Positions 1 to 9,480 of a stretch of DNA of 64,000 nt are shown piece by piece (the stretch's first letter is position 1; each line of letters begins with the position of its first letter). The translations under genes and the position numbers were made by a program. Under the pieces are notes generated by a model that was given only the letters and a program-made list of their open reading frames with translations, was not told the DNA's origin and searched no databases. Source of the stretch: an uncultured Atopobium sp. (GTDB lineage Bacteria > Actinomycetota > Coriobacteriia > Coriobacteriales > Atopobiaceae); the NCBI GenBank assembly GCA_946997485.1, contig CAMPVF010000007.1:1-64000 (forward strand), read 5' to 3'.

Positions 1-63
1 GGTACGTGGTACGTGGTACGTGGTACGTGGTACGTGGTACGTGGTACGTGGTACGTGGTACGC
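1..63. repeat. Tandem 7-bp repeat GGTACGT, 8 exact copies plus one variant
   Basis: Eight perfect head-to-tail copies of GGTACGT run from the first base of the window to position 56, followed by a GGTACGC variant. The array lies just beyond the stop codon of yajC (81-83), so it is probably intergenic. It may continue to the left of the window. It is a simple-sequence array likely to vary in copy number; no function can be assigned. Confidence 0.95.
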
Positions 64-80
64 GCTTGGCGGGTTACGCG

Positions 81-389
81 CTACGCGTGCTTGGCGTGCA
101 CATCTGTACGCTGCGCTTGCACCATACTTCTATCAACCTCAAGCACCGCTCCCGACTTAACTTTAATATCGCAGGTATCTTTTCTGATAGCTGCAATCTC
201 ACCATAAATGCCGCCAATAATAGTTACCTTCTGGCCAACTTGCAGTGTTTGCTGAACAGCAACAAACTTTTTTTGCTGCTTTTTGTTTGTTCTGCTCATA
301 ACAAAAAACACAACGACGCAGCAAATGGTAAGCAAAATGGCAAGCGCAAGGCACGACGCTAAAAACGCTGTTGGAAACACGTCGCTCAT
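81..389 (-). CDS. yajC: Sec translocase accessory subunit YajC
   Basis: YajC is a small accessory membrane protein of the SecDF-YajC complex that assists Sec-dependent protein export. The 102-residue product has one N-terminal membrane segment (about residues 8-31), then a basic stretch (NKKQQKK) and a soluble domain with the family's VGQKVTIIGGIYGEI signature near residues 51-65. Length matches the family. The ATG overlaps the stop of the upstream PTS IIA gene by one base (TAATG), so the two are probably translationally coupled. secD/secF often follow yajC and would lie left of the window; this cannot be checked here. Confidence 0.9.
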   Translation of the reverse strand: MSDVFPTAFLASCLALAILLTICCVVVFFVMSRTNKKQQKKFVAVQQTLQVGQKVTIIGGIYGEIAAIRKDTCDIKVKSGAVLEVDRSMVQAQRTDVHAKHA

Positions 390-841
390 TAAATGCCGTC
401 CTCTTCGCTATCGGTATCCTGAGAAGATGCGTTGTCGTTGGACGATTTGAGCATTTCAGCCCCCACGCGATACACGCCCGCTGCACCTGCCTCTTGAGCC
501 GTTTGTGCAAGGTCGCTTAGCTGGGCTGTGTCGAGCATAGACGTAAGCTCAAGCAGCATGGGCAAATTGGCGCCGGCAACAACTTCGGCGGGCAAATTTT
601 GCACAGCGAGAACAGTTTGATTAAACGGCGAGCCGCCAACAAGATCGCAGCATACAAGCACCGATCCGTACTGTTTGATAGCTGCGTGAATAGCGGCTTT
701 AAGCGTGGTAGGAAACTCGGCAGCGGCATTTTCGTGGAACGGAACGGCCTGGATGCATGGCTGTTCACCCGCAATCATCGTAAGCGCAGAAAGCATACCC
801 GTAGCAAAATCGCCGTGACCAGTAATAACGCAACCAACCAT
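389..841 (-). CDS. PTS mannose-family EIIA domain protein
   Basis: This is a stand-alone EIIA of the mannose/sorbose/N-acetylgalactosamine PTS family, a cytoplasmic phosphocarrier passing phosphate from HPr to a partner EIIB. The GHGDFA motif near the N terminus holds the expected phosphorylated histidine (His9 from the chosen start), and the DLVGGSPFN loop is typical. The start is the ATG at 841, with GGAGGA at 846-851; a TTG four codons upstream lies inside that ribosome-binding site. The last 25 or so residues are Ser/Asp/Glu rich and look like an added tail. No matching EIIB, EIIC or EIID is beside it, so substrate is unknown. It overlaps yajC by one base, an odd partner. Confidence 0.88.
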   Translation of the reverse strand: MVGCVITGHGDFATGMLSALTMIAGEQPCIQAVPFHENAAAEFPTTLKAAIHAAIKQYGSVLVCCDLVGGSPFNQTVLAVQNLPAEVVAGANLPMLLELTSMLDTAQLSDLAQTAQEAGAAGVYRVGAEMLKSSNDNASSQDTDSEEDGI

Positions 842-1152
842 AGTGTCCTCCAACTAGCTTTACGTGTGCGCGCATGCAGCTGCGCGTGCACCTGTAATGC
901 GACTTAAACTCGTCTCAAACGCGGTTCAAATCCGCAAGTGGTTGTAACCACATGTATAGTTTAGTACGACGAGAACCAATTTTCATTAAGGATTGTTACG
1001 AACCCGTGAGCGGTAGTAAAACGACGGTAAGCGCAACATCGCGAAGAAAGAGGTATGTGCGAATACATACCTTTACGTTGTGTTTTAATATAACCAGTGC
1101 TCTGCGCATGTTCCCTTTGTTAACCAGTTTTATGCTTAAGCATTGCGAGTAA
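842..1152. other. Upstream region of the PTS IIA gene
   Basis: There is no convincing gene in this stretch. It contains the promoter-like and palindromic elements described for 938-979. Small frames on both strands run through it, but none has a good ribosome-binding site or recognisable protein. Confidence 0.5.
938..979 (-). promoter_or_regulatory. Candidate promoter and operator of the PTS IIA gene
   Basis: On the minus strand a TTGGTT box (974-979) and a TATACA box (953-958) are separated by a short 15-base spacer. Just downstream of the -10 box lies an inverted repeat, GTGGTT-GT-AACCAC (938-951), where a repressor could block initiation. It is about 100 bases upstream of the IIA start. 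The spacer is shorter than ideal, so this is tentative. Confidence 0.35.
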
Positions 1153-1419
1153 ATTTTTCGGTAAAAATATTGAGTGAAATTGGACAAAAACCCTACTTTG
1201 ACACGAGGCTGGAGCCCAAAATCGCTCAAATGTGCTCGCCGGGCCACTTGGTTAAACAAGTTAACAAACGCGCTACCTGCGGAAATTAAAAATGCCGCCA
1301 AGCAAGGCGCGCCGGGGTTGCCTTCAAGCGCGGTTAACCTCGTGTCAAAGTGATGTTTTTGTACAATTTTAGCCAAAAAATCGCCCCAAAAATTTTTTCG
1401 GATAGGCTCCATAAAAACG
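1153..1419. repeat. Intergenic palindromic repeat, copy A
   Basis: A roughly 267-bp element that recurs at 32196-32461 with high identity by eye along its whole length. Its arms near 1180-1208 and 1339-1361 form an inverted repeat with the core ACTTTGACACGAGG (20 of 23 bases match), extended outward by AAATTG(G/T)ACAAAAAC. It lies in the gap between the PTS IIA gene and the 3' end of the GH20-GH2 gene. Both copies keep an open minus-strand frame with a similar predicted peptide, but without a ribosome-binding site this is probably incidental. No transposase is present, so it behaves like a non-autonomous element. Confidence 0.85.
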
Positions 1420-1449
1420 TTGCCGCGGTGCGTTAGCACTGCGGCAACG
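1418..1449. terminator. GC-rich hairpin beyond the GH20-GH2 gene
   Basis: CGTTGCCGC (1418-1426) pairs perfectly with GCGGCAACG (1441-1449). The loop itself holds GTGC/GCAC, which lengthens the stem. No clear T-run follows on the minus strand apart from a weak one inside the adjoining repeat. It could act as an RNA 3'-end hairpin. Confidence 0.5.
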
Positions 1450-1488
1450 GTAATTGCTCTTCTGACTTCTTGTATTGGTGATGCGGAA

Positions 1489-1608
1489 AGTAAGTGAGAT
1501 ACACAAACGGGCAGCTGGGAGCTTTGTTGTGGCAAAGTTTCGCGTAAACGCACTTCGCCCACAACAAAGCGTCTGCCCGTTTGTGTTTACAAGTAATGAT
1601 ACTTACTT
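1489..1608. repeat. Large nested inverted repeat at the 3' end of the GH20-GH2 gene
   Basis: The arms ACACAAACGGGCAG (1501-1514) and CTGCCCGTTTGTGT (1573-1586) are perfectly complementary. A second inner pair, GCTTTGTTGTGG (1521-1532) and CCACAACAAAGC (1559-1570), extends the stem, and AGTAAGT/ACTTACT forms an outer pair that reaches the stop codon of the glycosidase. There is no T-run, so it is not a classical intrinsic terminator. It may protect the mRNA 3' end. Confidence 0.8.
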
Positions 1609-4600
1609 AGCGGCGTACCACTTGATTTCCTCTTTTCGCCACCCGTCTTTCACCATCTTAGCAATCTCATCTGGATCAGACGTGTAGTGGTGGTAGAACT
1701 TCTTTGCATACGGGTTGTACATGCTGTATACAGGCACGGTGCCATTTTGTACGCTGTGGAACTTTACGCCTTCGTTCTTCCAGCCAGCCTTTACGCAAGC
1801 CTCAACTTCATCCTCTTTTGCGGTGTAGTGGTGCTCATGGGTGTAGGGGTTGTATAGGCGATATACGCCCTTGCCTTGCTTCGTAGCAACACTATCAATC
1901 TCGCCTTCACCTGTCCAACCTGCAGCTACAAGGCTGTCGTACTCATCCTTATCAGTAGTAAACAGGTGCTCATGCGTCCATTTGTTATACAAGCGATACA
2001 TTGCTGTTGTTGCATGTGCAGCTTCTGCTTCGGCTATATCGTCGGCATCCCAACTACTCGACGCGCCGCCTTCTTGCGTTTCACCCTGCTCACCTGGCTC
2101 AGGTGCGGGTTCTGGCTCAGGCGCAGGTGACTGCGGCGTAGGCGCGGGCTGTTCTTCTTGCGGCTTTACAGGCGGCAGCGATGGCCGCTTATTCGGATCG
2201 AACTTCTTGTTTACCACACGATAGGTAGCTGTTGTTTTTCCATCCTCGCTCGAAATTACGCACAAACTTTCGTCGTCCGACACCTTAACCATAGTTATGC
2301 CAGCATTCTTACTGCCAAACTTAGTTGTAAGTGCTACGGGATCGGTCGTATTGAGTTTGTACAATCCTTTATTAAACTGCGTGAACAAAAGCTGCGTTGA
2401 ACCTGAGGCAAGCGTTGCATCGCAATCTTTTGCAGCAAACGAACTCAGCAAAGGTACGTCGTTATATGCTTCTATCTCGGTAAAACCAACGCACGCACCA
2501 ACCCGAGGCGCCTTTTCCCAAATACGCAGCTTCGTAGTTGTAACTGCATGCTCAAACGAATAGGGTGTTCCATCTTTTTGGTAATTTTCCTGCGTGATAT
2601 TTGTATGCTTAATATCTTTCCATGCGTTTGCTTTTTCATCCAAGTATTGGAACTTTACATTTTCGTTGCCCGGAATAGCGGCACAGTTATCAACAAAATG
2701 CCATAGCTTAAGATTACGAATTGGGTGTGCCTGCTTCCAATTGAGCTGCACGTATGTCCATACAGGCGGATTTTCATTACGCAATCCCCAGTTGGTCCAG
2801 CGCTCATGAGTATCATCGCCATTTGCAAACGTTCCATTATTAAGCTTGGTTAAACTGTCATTGATTGCCGTTGTACCCTTATCTTCAATGGTACCATCTG
2901 CGTGCTGATAGCCATTGGTAAACGTTGGCGCATCGCTATACGAAGCCGAAGAAATCGTTTCTTGCTTTGGAATATCAAGCTCACGCACGCGTGCTTCAAT
3001 TGGCAACTCACGACCAAACGCATATACAGTTCCTTTATACACTGTACCTTGTATACTGTTTGCTGCATTCTCGGACGCAGCAGCACTGCCGTCCTGCGTA
3101 TCAGTGCTTCTATCCTGCATAGCAGACAAGCTGCGTTTTGCGCGTTTGTGTTTGGACGAAGCGGAGGCCTCTGTCTTATCAGCACCCGCATTAGCGCCTG
3201 CATTAGCACCAGCACCTGCGACGGAGGCAGCAGCATCAGCGCGAGCACTGCCGGCAACACCAGCAGCAATCGACGTTTTATGCGCAGTGTCCCACACAAC
3301 AGGAAAGTCGTTTTCCGAAACGCCATCAACTGAAACAACTTTTGCACGCGTAGGCAAATGCGGCGTTTCGCCCTCACGCGAAACCATTGCAATATTTACA
3401 GCAGCAAGCGCTTGTCCCACAACGTGAACCTGAGTTTGTACGGTAGAACCATTCGGCAACGTTGCAGAAAGTGTATAGACACCTTTTTTACAGGTAAGCT
3501 TTGGATCTACGTTCTTCCAGGTAAGAGGCTGCAAATCTTGTTTACCACTCGCCCAGTTTACCAGAAGATTCTTCGGCAATTGCAAGTAGCCGTATTGTTC
3601 AACATATAAGTGCGCCGCTAAATCGTAGCTGCGAATATAATCTTCTGTTGCAGCAGGTGCAGCAGGTGCAACAGTTGTTGCAGTGCTGGTAGCACTCTGC
3701 AAACCCTCTGCAGTGGCAGTAAGCGAAACCTTACCTGCCTGCGCCGACGGGCGAACAATAGCCACAAGCTTGCCATTAAAAGCAGCTGAGTGATTCGCTT
3801 TAAACGAATCGGTATCAGTAGGATTACCATTGTCAACACCAACAAGCGTGCCGCCTTGCACCGCAAGCGTTACATCATTATTAGCATCGGTAACAAGATT
3901 TCCATCATCATCGCGCACGCTTATTTCAAAGTACAACAAATCGCGACCGTTTGCCTGCGCATGTGCAGTTATCTCATCTTGCTTAATGGCAAGCGTGGAT
4001 GCATCGTCATGCGTAGTAACTTCTTTGGTGCCAACTGCCGATTTGGTAATTTCCTTGCCATCTCTATCGTAACCGCGCACGCTCAACGTACCACTTTGAT
4101 ACGGCACCTTAAACGTCGGATAAAGCTGACCGTTATCAAACACAGGATAGGTGTAGCCAGCAGATGTTGTCTTAAATGTAGCGCGCGATTCGGCAACCTT
4201 TTTATTGTTGAGGTATAGCTCAACCTTAGCGGCAGTGGTAAACACTTCTACCGTAGCTTTACCTTGTCCATCGCGAGCAAGCTCGTTAGCATTCCAGGTT
4301 CCCGGCACTACGTGCAGCGTATCACTGGCGTGATTCCACATAGCGCGGTAGAAATAATATGTGTCTTTTGGCATGCCAGCCGTGTCGATAATACCAAAGT
4401 AAGACGAATTTGGTCGAGGGCCTTTGCCTGTTACAGAGCCTTGACCCACACCATTCCATGGCGTTGGCTCACCTATGTAGTCGAAGCCTGTCCACACAAA
4501 TTCACCGGCATTGTAGTCGTTTTTAATAACGCGCGACCACGATTCACTTGCCGATGCGCCCCATCCAACACGTGCAGTATCATTGTCATAGGCGCTCATC

Positions 4601-7600
4601 TGCAAATTCTCGTTGTCTTTACCAAACGTGCTATACACACCACGGCTGTGAATTGCACTTGCCGTTTCGGATCCATACATCTTCCAGCTTGGATGGTTGC
4701 GGCGTGCCTCCTCAAAGCGTTGTGGCGTACGGTAGTTTTTACCTACAACACCGCCTGCATCTGAAATCTCGTCGTCGATTGCGTCGTTTTCGCCATCGCG
4801 ATTATCGCCCATCGTTACTGGACGTGTGTCATCAAGGGCGCGTATCCAGCTAATAATTTGTTTCCCAACAGCAGGGTACTCTTGCAGTGCCTTGGCATGA
4901 TCTGAGCCGGTTAAACCTTCATTAATCTCGTTACCAATCGACCACATAATAACGGACGGTGCATTAAGCGCCGAGCGAACCATGGCATGCGCATCAAACT
5001 CGCCCCAGGGCATATCGGGCTTGCCACCAAGAATCGCGTTGCCAGTGCCAATAGGCTGTTTAAGGTATTTGGTGTAGTCTTCGCTATTACCATTTTTGCT
5101 ATACGTCCAGCCGTCAAATGCTTCGTCAATAAGCATCATACCCAGCCTGTTTGCTGTGTTGATAAGGGTTTTAGCTGCCGGGTTATGAGTAACACGAATA
5201 GCATTCACGCCCATGTCTTTTAGCATGCGCACTTGGCGCTCAATTGCCGTAGGCTCGGCTGCAGAACCAAGGGCACCCTGGTCGTGGTGCATGCTTACGC
5301 CTTGAAGCTTCATCTTGGTGCCATTGAGTGAGAAGCCCGTTTCGCGATCAAACGCAAACCATCTAAAGCCGTAGTCCTCTTCATATGTATCAAGCACGCT
5401 ACCATCAGCTGCAAGGATAGTAGTTTTGACCTTGTATAAATACGGATCGTCCACGCTCCATAAATGTGGTTTCTCAACAGAAAGCTCGGAGGTATCCTGA
5501 GCACATGTGCCTTTCGCAACTTGTATAGCGCTTGGATTAGCACTTGTTGCAACACAGGTACCGTCAGCATCAATAAGCTCGTGTTTAACTGTAACGGTAG
5601 CATCCTTTGCGCCGGCATTATAAACCGGTGTCGTAATCTTCATGGTAGTAGTTGCATCGTGCGTGCTTTCAAGCTGCGGCGTGCGAATGGTTGTGCCTTC
5701 ATAGCTCACATGCACATCGTTGGTAACTGTAAGATGAACATCGCGGTAAATGCCGCTTCCCGAATACCAGCGGCTCGACGGCGTTTTATGATGTACTCGT
5801 ACAGCAATAATGTTTTGCGTTTTACCATCACGCTTGAGAGCGTCGGTAATATCAAACGAAAATGCCGTGTACCCATAGGGGTGGCTACCAAGTTTTTTGC
5901 CGTTTACCCACACGTCGGCATTCATATACACACCGTCAAAGTCTAGGCGGAAGCGCTTGTCCTTAAGTTCCTTGGGCACAACAAGCGTTTTTTGATACCA
6001 GCGCGTACCACCAAGCAAAAAGCCACTTTCTGCTTCGCCTTGCGTTGTAAACGGTTGAGAAATACTAAAGTCGTGTGGCAAGTTGGTATTTTCCCACGCG
6101 GTACCCTCAGCAGGCTTTGTGGCATTGGCTTCGGTGTCTTGTTTTGTTACATTCCAGTTTGAATTAAACAATACCGAACGCTCGCCTTTACCAATTAAGC
6201 TTACAAAATGCTCCTCTATAGCGTTTGCAACTGTTGTTGTGTTAGCTTTTTGTGCTTTCTCGTTTTGCTCTTTGGTTGTATCAATTGGCGCAGGTTTTTC
6301 GTCTTCTTTTTCGAGTGAAGGATCTACTTTGGTATCGTCTTTTGTAGCTATTGGCGTTATCGTTGAGCCTTTTTGCCATATATGCTCAAGCTGCGTTAGG
6401 CTGAGCTTGTCTGCATCTTCTGATTTGGGTTTCAAAAGACGAAACTCCGCAGCGCTTGCGTAACCGTTATTACCAACGGCAGAAAGACGCAGCTTGGTTA
6501 TGGTTTGCGGCTGCTTAAACGTAATGGTGTACTCACCGTGCTTACCTTCAAACGAGCCTGAACCAAGCTTTACCCATGTTCCATCGTGCAAGCCCTCAAC
6601 CGTAAGCGTTTGAATAACGCCGTTTTCGGTACCATCGCCGCCACCCGGGCGTGATGTATACGTAAGCGCGCCTGCAAGGAACGGCTCTTTAAGCTCGGCT
6701 TCAATGGTGTACGTTTTTCCCTTCTGCGCACCACCCCATGCGGTGTGCCAGTACGTTTGTGGGTTTCCATCAAACGCAAGTCGTGCTGGTCCCTCATTAG
6801 GCAAGCCGCGCGTTGGCTCCTCGGACGACGTTGTTATTTTCGAGTACAAATCTGTTTGTGGCTTTTCGGCTTCGGTACACACAAAGTCGTACATATCGCC
6901 AGAAAAACCACCGATTGTTTTAAGCGGCATGATAAACGTACTGCAATTTAAGCGAGGATATTTCTCTATAGGAAGGGGCTTTACCTCACTGCCATTAACA
7001 AACACACGCGTGCGCTGATTACTCGTGGTAATCGTAAGCTCAAACATTTTGTTAAAGGGCAACTTTTTGTCGAACTGCAGGTGAACATGCTCAAAGTCGT
7101 AAGCAATGCGCCCATCTTTATCGCGCAAATAAAACTTTGCACCCGTGTCGGCGTTTTCAAACAGCACCTGCTCCCCCGCCGTTTTCTTATCACCATTAAG
7201 CTTCATACGCACAGTTACACTGTGATCAACACCAAGCGCGTCAACACCTGTTGAAACAGACGACGTGACGTCTGAGCTTTTTTCAAAATGTAAGAAATTG
7301 CCGCGCCGACTCAGATGGTGCGCCGCACTCACATCAAGATGTGCTAAATCGAGCACGGGTAGCTTAGACGCATCAAGCGCATGTTCAGGATTGGTGCCTG
7401 GCGCATATATCTTATCGAGTGAAAGTTTAGGCAGCTCACCTAGGGTTTTTGGATTGGCAGCTGAAGCAGCGTTACGCGTTGCTGCAATGGGCAACACGTG
7501 CATAAAGCGCTTTAGAATGTCGTATGACGTAATACCTGTTTCACGCAAATCACAATTGTCATTCCAAATTGCAAAGCCACCGCCAACGATATTTGATTCT

Positions 7601-9375
7601 GCAGCTGAGTATACCTTACCTCCACGAATTGAGAAGTTGCCCGGCGCCCAGCGCTCATACATATCTTTTGTATTAACGAAGTCGCCATACGCACCCTGGC
7701 TACCGTTTCCCGAAGGAACCGTGTACGTAGGATTATCAATAATATTGATAACCTTTGCACCTTGTTCTATTGCCGACTGGGGACCTTGCCAGCCAAGACT
7801 CCAAATGCATGCCTGCACGTTTTTAAAGTCAACAGGATGCGTTCCCTTTTTGGCATCAAGCGAGCCCCACACGCGCGGCGTTAAACCCTTCGATTTGATA
7901 TAGGTTACCAGGTCATTTACATAACGACGATAGTCTTCTGTAGACCCATAGTACTCGTCGGTGCCAATGTGAATTGTGTTTATTCCCTTAAGTGGGCCGC
8001 TCAGAAGCTCGTCGTATACCGATTTTACAAACGAAAGTGTTTTATCGTAATTTTTTGAAAGGTCGAGCATTGCAACGCGCTCAACATCATCTTTACCATT
8101 AATTGTTCCCTGATACATAAGGTCGGGGCGCACTTTTACAAACGAAAGCGCATGACCGGGAGTGTCGATTTCGGGAACGATGTTTATACCAAGTTCTTTT
8201 GCATACGTAATAATGTGCTGCATTTGCTCTGTTGTATAGTGATCGGCGCTCGTTAGTTTAGTACCGTCGCTACCCTGTATCTTTGAGGGTAAACGGAATC
8301 CGCACAGTGCATGCGTGAGCACGTAATTGCGCTTTTCCTCTTGCGACATGCCCTGCTTATCCGCAATGTGGTCTTTAAGGAAGATAAAGTTATCGTTCAT
8401 GTGCAGCTGCAAATCGTTCATTTTGTAGTATGCCATTTGCTCAAGCACATTAAGTACCTGCTCATAAGGGATAAACTTTCTACCTGTGTCGAGCATGGCA
8501 TTGCGCACGGGATAAGTAAAGAAGTCGCGGATTTCGCCGTTTTGTAATTTATTCTCGCCCATTTGAAGCAGCGTGCGTGTTGCATAAAAAGCACCAAGGT
8601 TGGTTTCTGCTTCAATGGTGATGCATCCATTCGCAATGGTAATACCGTAGCCCTCGTTGCCATACCCTTTATTAGCAACTTTTTTGAACCCAACACTATT
8701 GCTTGAGGCAGCAGTTGCAACTTGAACAGTAACACCACGCGCTGCAAGGTCTTTTTTGTATCTATCGCGTGCTTGCACAAACGCTCCCGAGGTATCTACC
8801 AGCGTTGTTGATGAAGTAATATCACTTGTACCGTCGGTGCCATGCCACTGCTGTACCACAGGAACAACCTTAGGGCGCACGCCTACACCTTCATCTTTGT
8901 ATGTGCCATCAACACTCAGCCTAAAAATTTTGGCCTCGGTAGTGCCGTTAACTACGTGTTCAAGTTTAAGTTCAACCGTTTGCATAGTAAGCGGTTTATA
9001 CACCACACCCTTTGTATCAATAACACCCGGCAAACTACTCCCTACAATTTGAACTTTCCCAGGTAGAGAAGGAAGTTCAACTTTGGAGCCATCCGCGGAA
9101 AGCGCAAGTTGCGCCACATCGTTAAGCGTTTGGGGCTGGGCGGAAGCGGGGGCCGGCGCAGCTGTTGTTTGAGCGGCATTTGAAGCAGCATTTGCAGCAG
9201 CGCCGGTTGCTGTCGCGGGTTGAGGAGCGGCAGGGTGTGTTTGCTCATCGGCAATAGCAGCAGTATGGACATATGCAACAACGCTGGCCGAACCTGCACC
9301 AAGCGCAGCAACTACTGCCATTGACGCAACAAAACCGCGTGTTTTATGCGTCATAAAAGAAGATTTCTTTATCAT
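1603..9375 (-). CDS. Secreted bifunctional GH20-GH2 glycosidase (beta-N-acetylhexosaminidase / beta-galactosidase) with DUF5648 repeats
   Basis: A 2590-residue exported multidomain enzyme. Residues 1-43 form a signal peptide. A GH20 domain (about 180-640) contains the catalytic Asp473-Glu474 pair in HIGTDEYYG. A LamG-like fold and an F5/8-type domain (about 840-980) follow. The GH2 beta-galactosidase part (about 1066-1730) carries the acid/base Glu1483 in IGNEI and the nucleophile Glu1570 in YGSETAS. Ig-like domains, another galactose-binding-like domain (about 2150-2310), a Pro/Glu-rich linker and three DUF5648 repeats (last 130 residues) complete it. Expected action is removal of terminal beta-galactose and the exposed beta-GlcNAc/GalNAc from host glycans. 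The ATG follows AAAGGAG. It lies 105 bases downstream of the GH84 gene on the same strand, so the two may be co-transcribed. No sortase motif is seen; the DUF5648 repeats may hold it at the surface, which is inference. Confidence 0.92.
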   Translation of the reverse strand: MIKKSSFMTHKTRGFVASMAVVAALGAGSASVVAYVHTAAIADEQTHPAAPQPATATGAAANAASNAAQTTAAPAPASAQPQTLNDVAQLALSADGSKVELPSLPGKVQIVGSSLPGVIDTKGVVYKPLTMQTVELKLEHVVNGTTEAKIFRLSVDGTYKDEGVGVRPKVVPVVQQWHGTDGTSDITSSTTLVDTSGAFVQARDRYKKDLAARGVTVQVATAASSNSVGFKKVANKGYGNEGYGITIANGCITIEAETNLGAFYATRTLLQMGENKLQNGEIRDFFTYPVRNAMLDTGRKFIPYEQVLNVLEQMAYYKMNDLQLHMNDNFIFLKDHIADKQGMSQEEKRNYVLTHALCGFRLPSKIQGSDGTKLTSADHYTTEQMQHIITYAKELGINIVPEIDTPGHALSFVKVRPDLMYQGTINGKDDVERVAMLDLSKNYDKTLSFVKSVYDELLSGPLKGINTIHIGTDEYYGSTEDYRRYVNDLVTYIKSKGLTPRVWGSLDAKKGTHPVDFKNVQACIWSLGWQGPQSAIEQGAKVINIIDNPTYTVPSGNGSQGAYGDFVNTKDMYERWAPGNFSIRGGKVYSAAESNIVGGGFAIWNDNCDLRETGITSYDILKRFMHVLPIAATRNAASAANPKTLGELPKLSLDKIYAPGTNPEHALDASKLPVLDLAHLDVSAAHHLSRRGNFLHFEKSSDVTSSVSTGVDALGVDHSVTVRMKLNGDKKTAGEQVLFENADTGAKFYLRDKDGRIAYDFEHVHLQFDKKLPFNKMFELTITTSNQRTRVFVNGSEVKPLPIEKYPRLNCSTFIMPLKTIGGFSGDMYDFVCTEAEKPQTDLYSKITTSSEEPTRGLPNEGPARLAFDGNPQTYWHTAWGGAQKGKTYTIEAELKEPFLAGALTYTSRPGGGDGTENGVIQTLTVEGLHDGTWVKLGSGSFEGKHGEYTITFKQPQTITKLRLSAVGNNGYASAAEFRLLKPKSEDADKLSLTQLEHIWQKGSTITPIATKDDTKVDPSLEKEDEKPAPIDTTKEQNEKAQKANTTTVANAIEEHFVSLIGKGERSVLFNSNWNVTKQDTEANATKPAEGTAWENTNLPHDFSISQPFTTQGEAESGFLLGGTRWYQKTLVVPKELKDKRFRLDFDGVYMNADVWVNGKKLGSHPYGYTAFSFDITDALKRDGKTQNIIAVRVHHKTPSSRWYSGSGIYRDVHLTVTNDVHVSYEGTTIRTPQLESTHDATTTMKITTPVYNAGAKDATVTVKHELIDADGTCVATSANPSAIQVAKGTCAQDTSELSVEKPHLWSVDDPYLYKVKTTILAADGSVLDTYEEDYGFRWFAFDRETGFSLNGTKMKLQGVSMHHDQGALGSAAEPTAIERQVRMLKDMGVNAIRVTHNPAAKTLINTANRLGMMLIDEAFDGWTYSKNGNSEDYTKYLKQPIGTGNAILGGKPDMPWGEFDAHAMVRSALNAPSVIMWSIGNEINEGLTGSDHAKALQEYPAVGKQIISWIRALDDTRPVTMGDNRDGENDAIDDEISDAGGVVGKNYRTPQRFEEARRNHPSWKMYGSETASAIHSRGVYSTFGKDNENLQMSAYDNDTARVGWGASASESWSRVIKNDYNAGEFVWTGFDYIGEPTPWNGVGQGSVTGKGPRPNSSYFGIIDTAGMPKDTYYFYRAMWNHASDTLHVVPGTWNANELARDGQGKATVEVFTTAAKVELYLNNKKVAESRATFKTTSAGYTYPVFDNGQLYPTFKVPYQSGTLSVRGYDRDGKEITKSAVGTKEVTTHDDASTLAIKQDEITAHAQANGRDLLYFEISVRDDDGNLVTDANNDVTLAVQGGTLVGVDNGNPTDTDSFKANHSAAFNGKLVAIVRPSAQAGKVSLTATAEGLQSATSTATTVAPAAPAATEDYIRSYDLAAHLYVEQYGYLQLPKNLLVNWASGKQDLQPLTWKNVDPKLTCKKGVYTLSATLPNGSTVQTQVHVVGQALAAVNIAMVSREGETPHLPTRAKVVSVDGVSENDFPVVWDTAHKTSIAAGVAGSARADAAASVAGAGANAGANAGADKTEASASSKHKRAKRSLSAMQDRSTDTQDGSAAASENAANSIQGTVYKGTVYAFGRELPIEARVRELDIPKQETISSASYSDAPTFTNGYQHADGTIEDKGTTAINDSLTKLNNGTFANGDDTHERWTNWGLRNENPPVWTYVQLNWKQAHPIRNLKLWHFVDNCAAIPGNENVKFQYLDEKANAWKDIKHTNITQENYQKDGTPYSFEHAVTTTKLRIWEKAPRVGACVGFTEIEAYNDVPLLSSFAAKDCDATLASGSTQLLFTQFNKGLYKLNTTDPVALTTKFGSKNAGITMVKVSDDESLCVISSEDGKTTATYRVVNKKFDPNKRPSLPPVKPQEEQPAPTPQSPAPEPEPAPEPGEQGETQEGGASSSWDADDIAEAEAAHATTAMYRLYNKWTHEHLFTTDKDEYDSLVAAGWTGEGEIDSVATKQGKGVYRLYNPYTHEHHYTAKEDEVEACVKAGWKNEGVKFHSVQNGTVPVYSMYNPYAKKFYHHYTSDPDEIAKMVKDGWRKEEIKWYAAK

Positions 9376-9480
9376 AATAGGCTCCTTTGAACCTTAGTTA
9401 CCATCCGATTTTGTCCGATGTACGCCTTGCACTCCTGCGCTCCAAAACTAAAACTGTGCGCCCGCTTTCAGTACATATAC

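Noticed and set aside
996..1562. Open minus-strand frame of 188 codons across repeat A, with a similar frame in repeat B (32186-32419)
   Set aside because: The two predicted peptides are alike, but neither has a ribosome-binding site. They span a palindromic repeat whose conservation explains the similarity. I treat them as non-coding.
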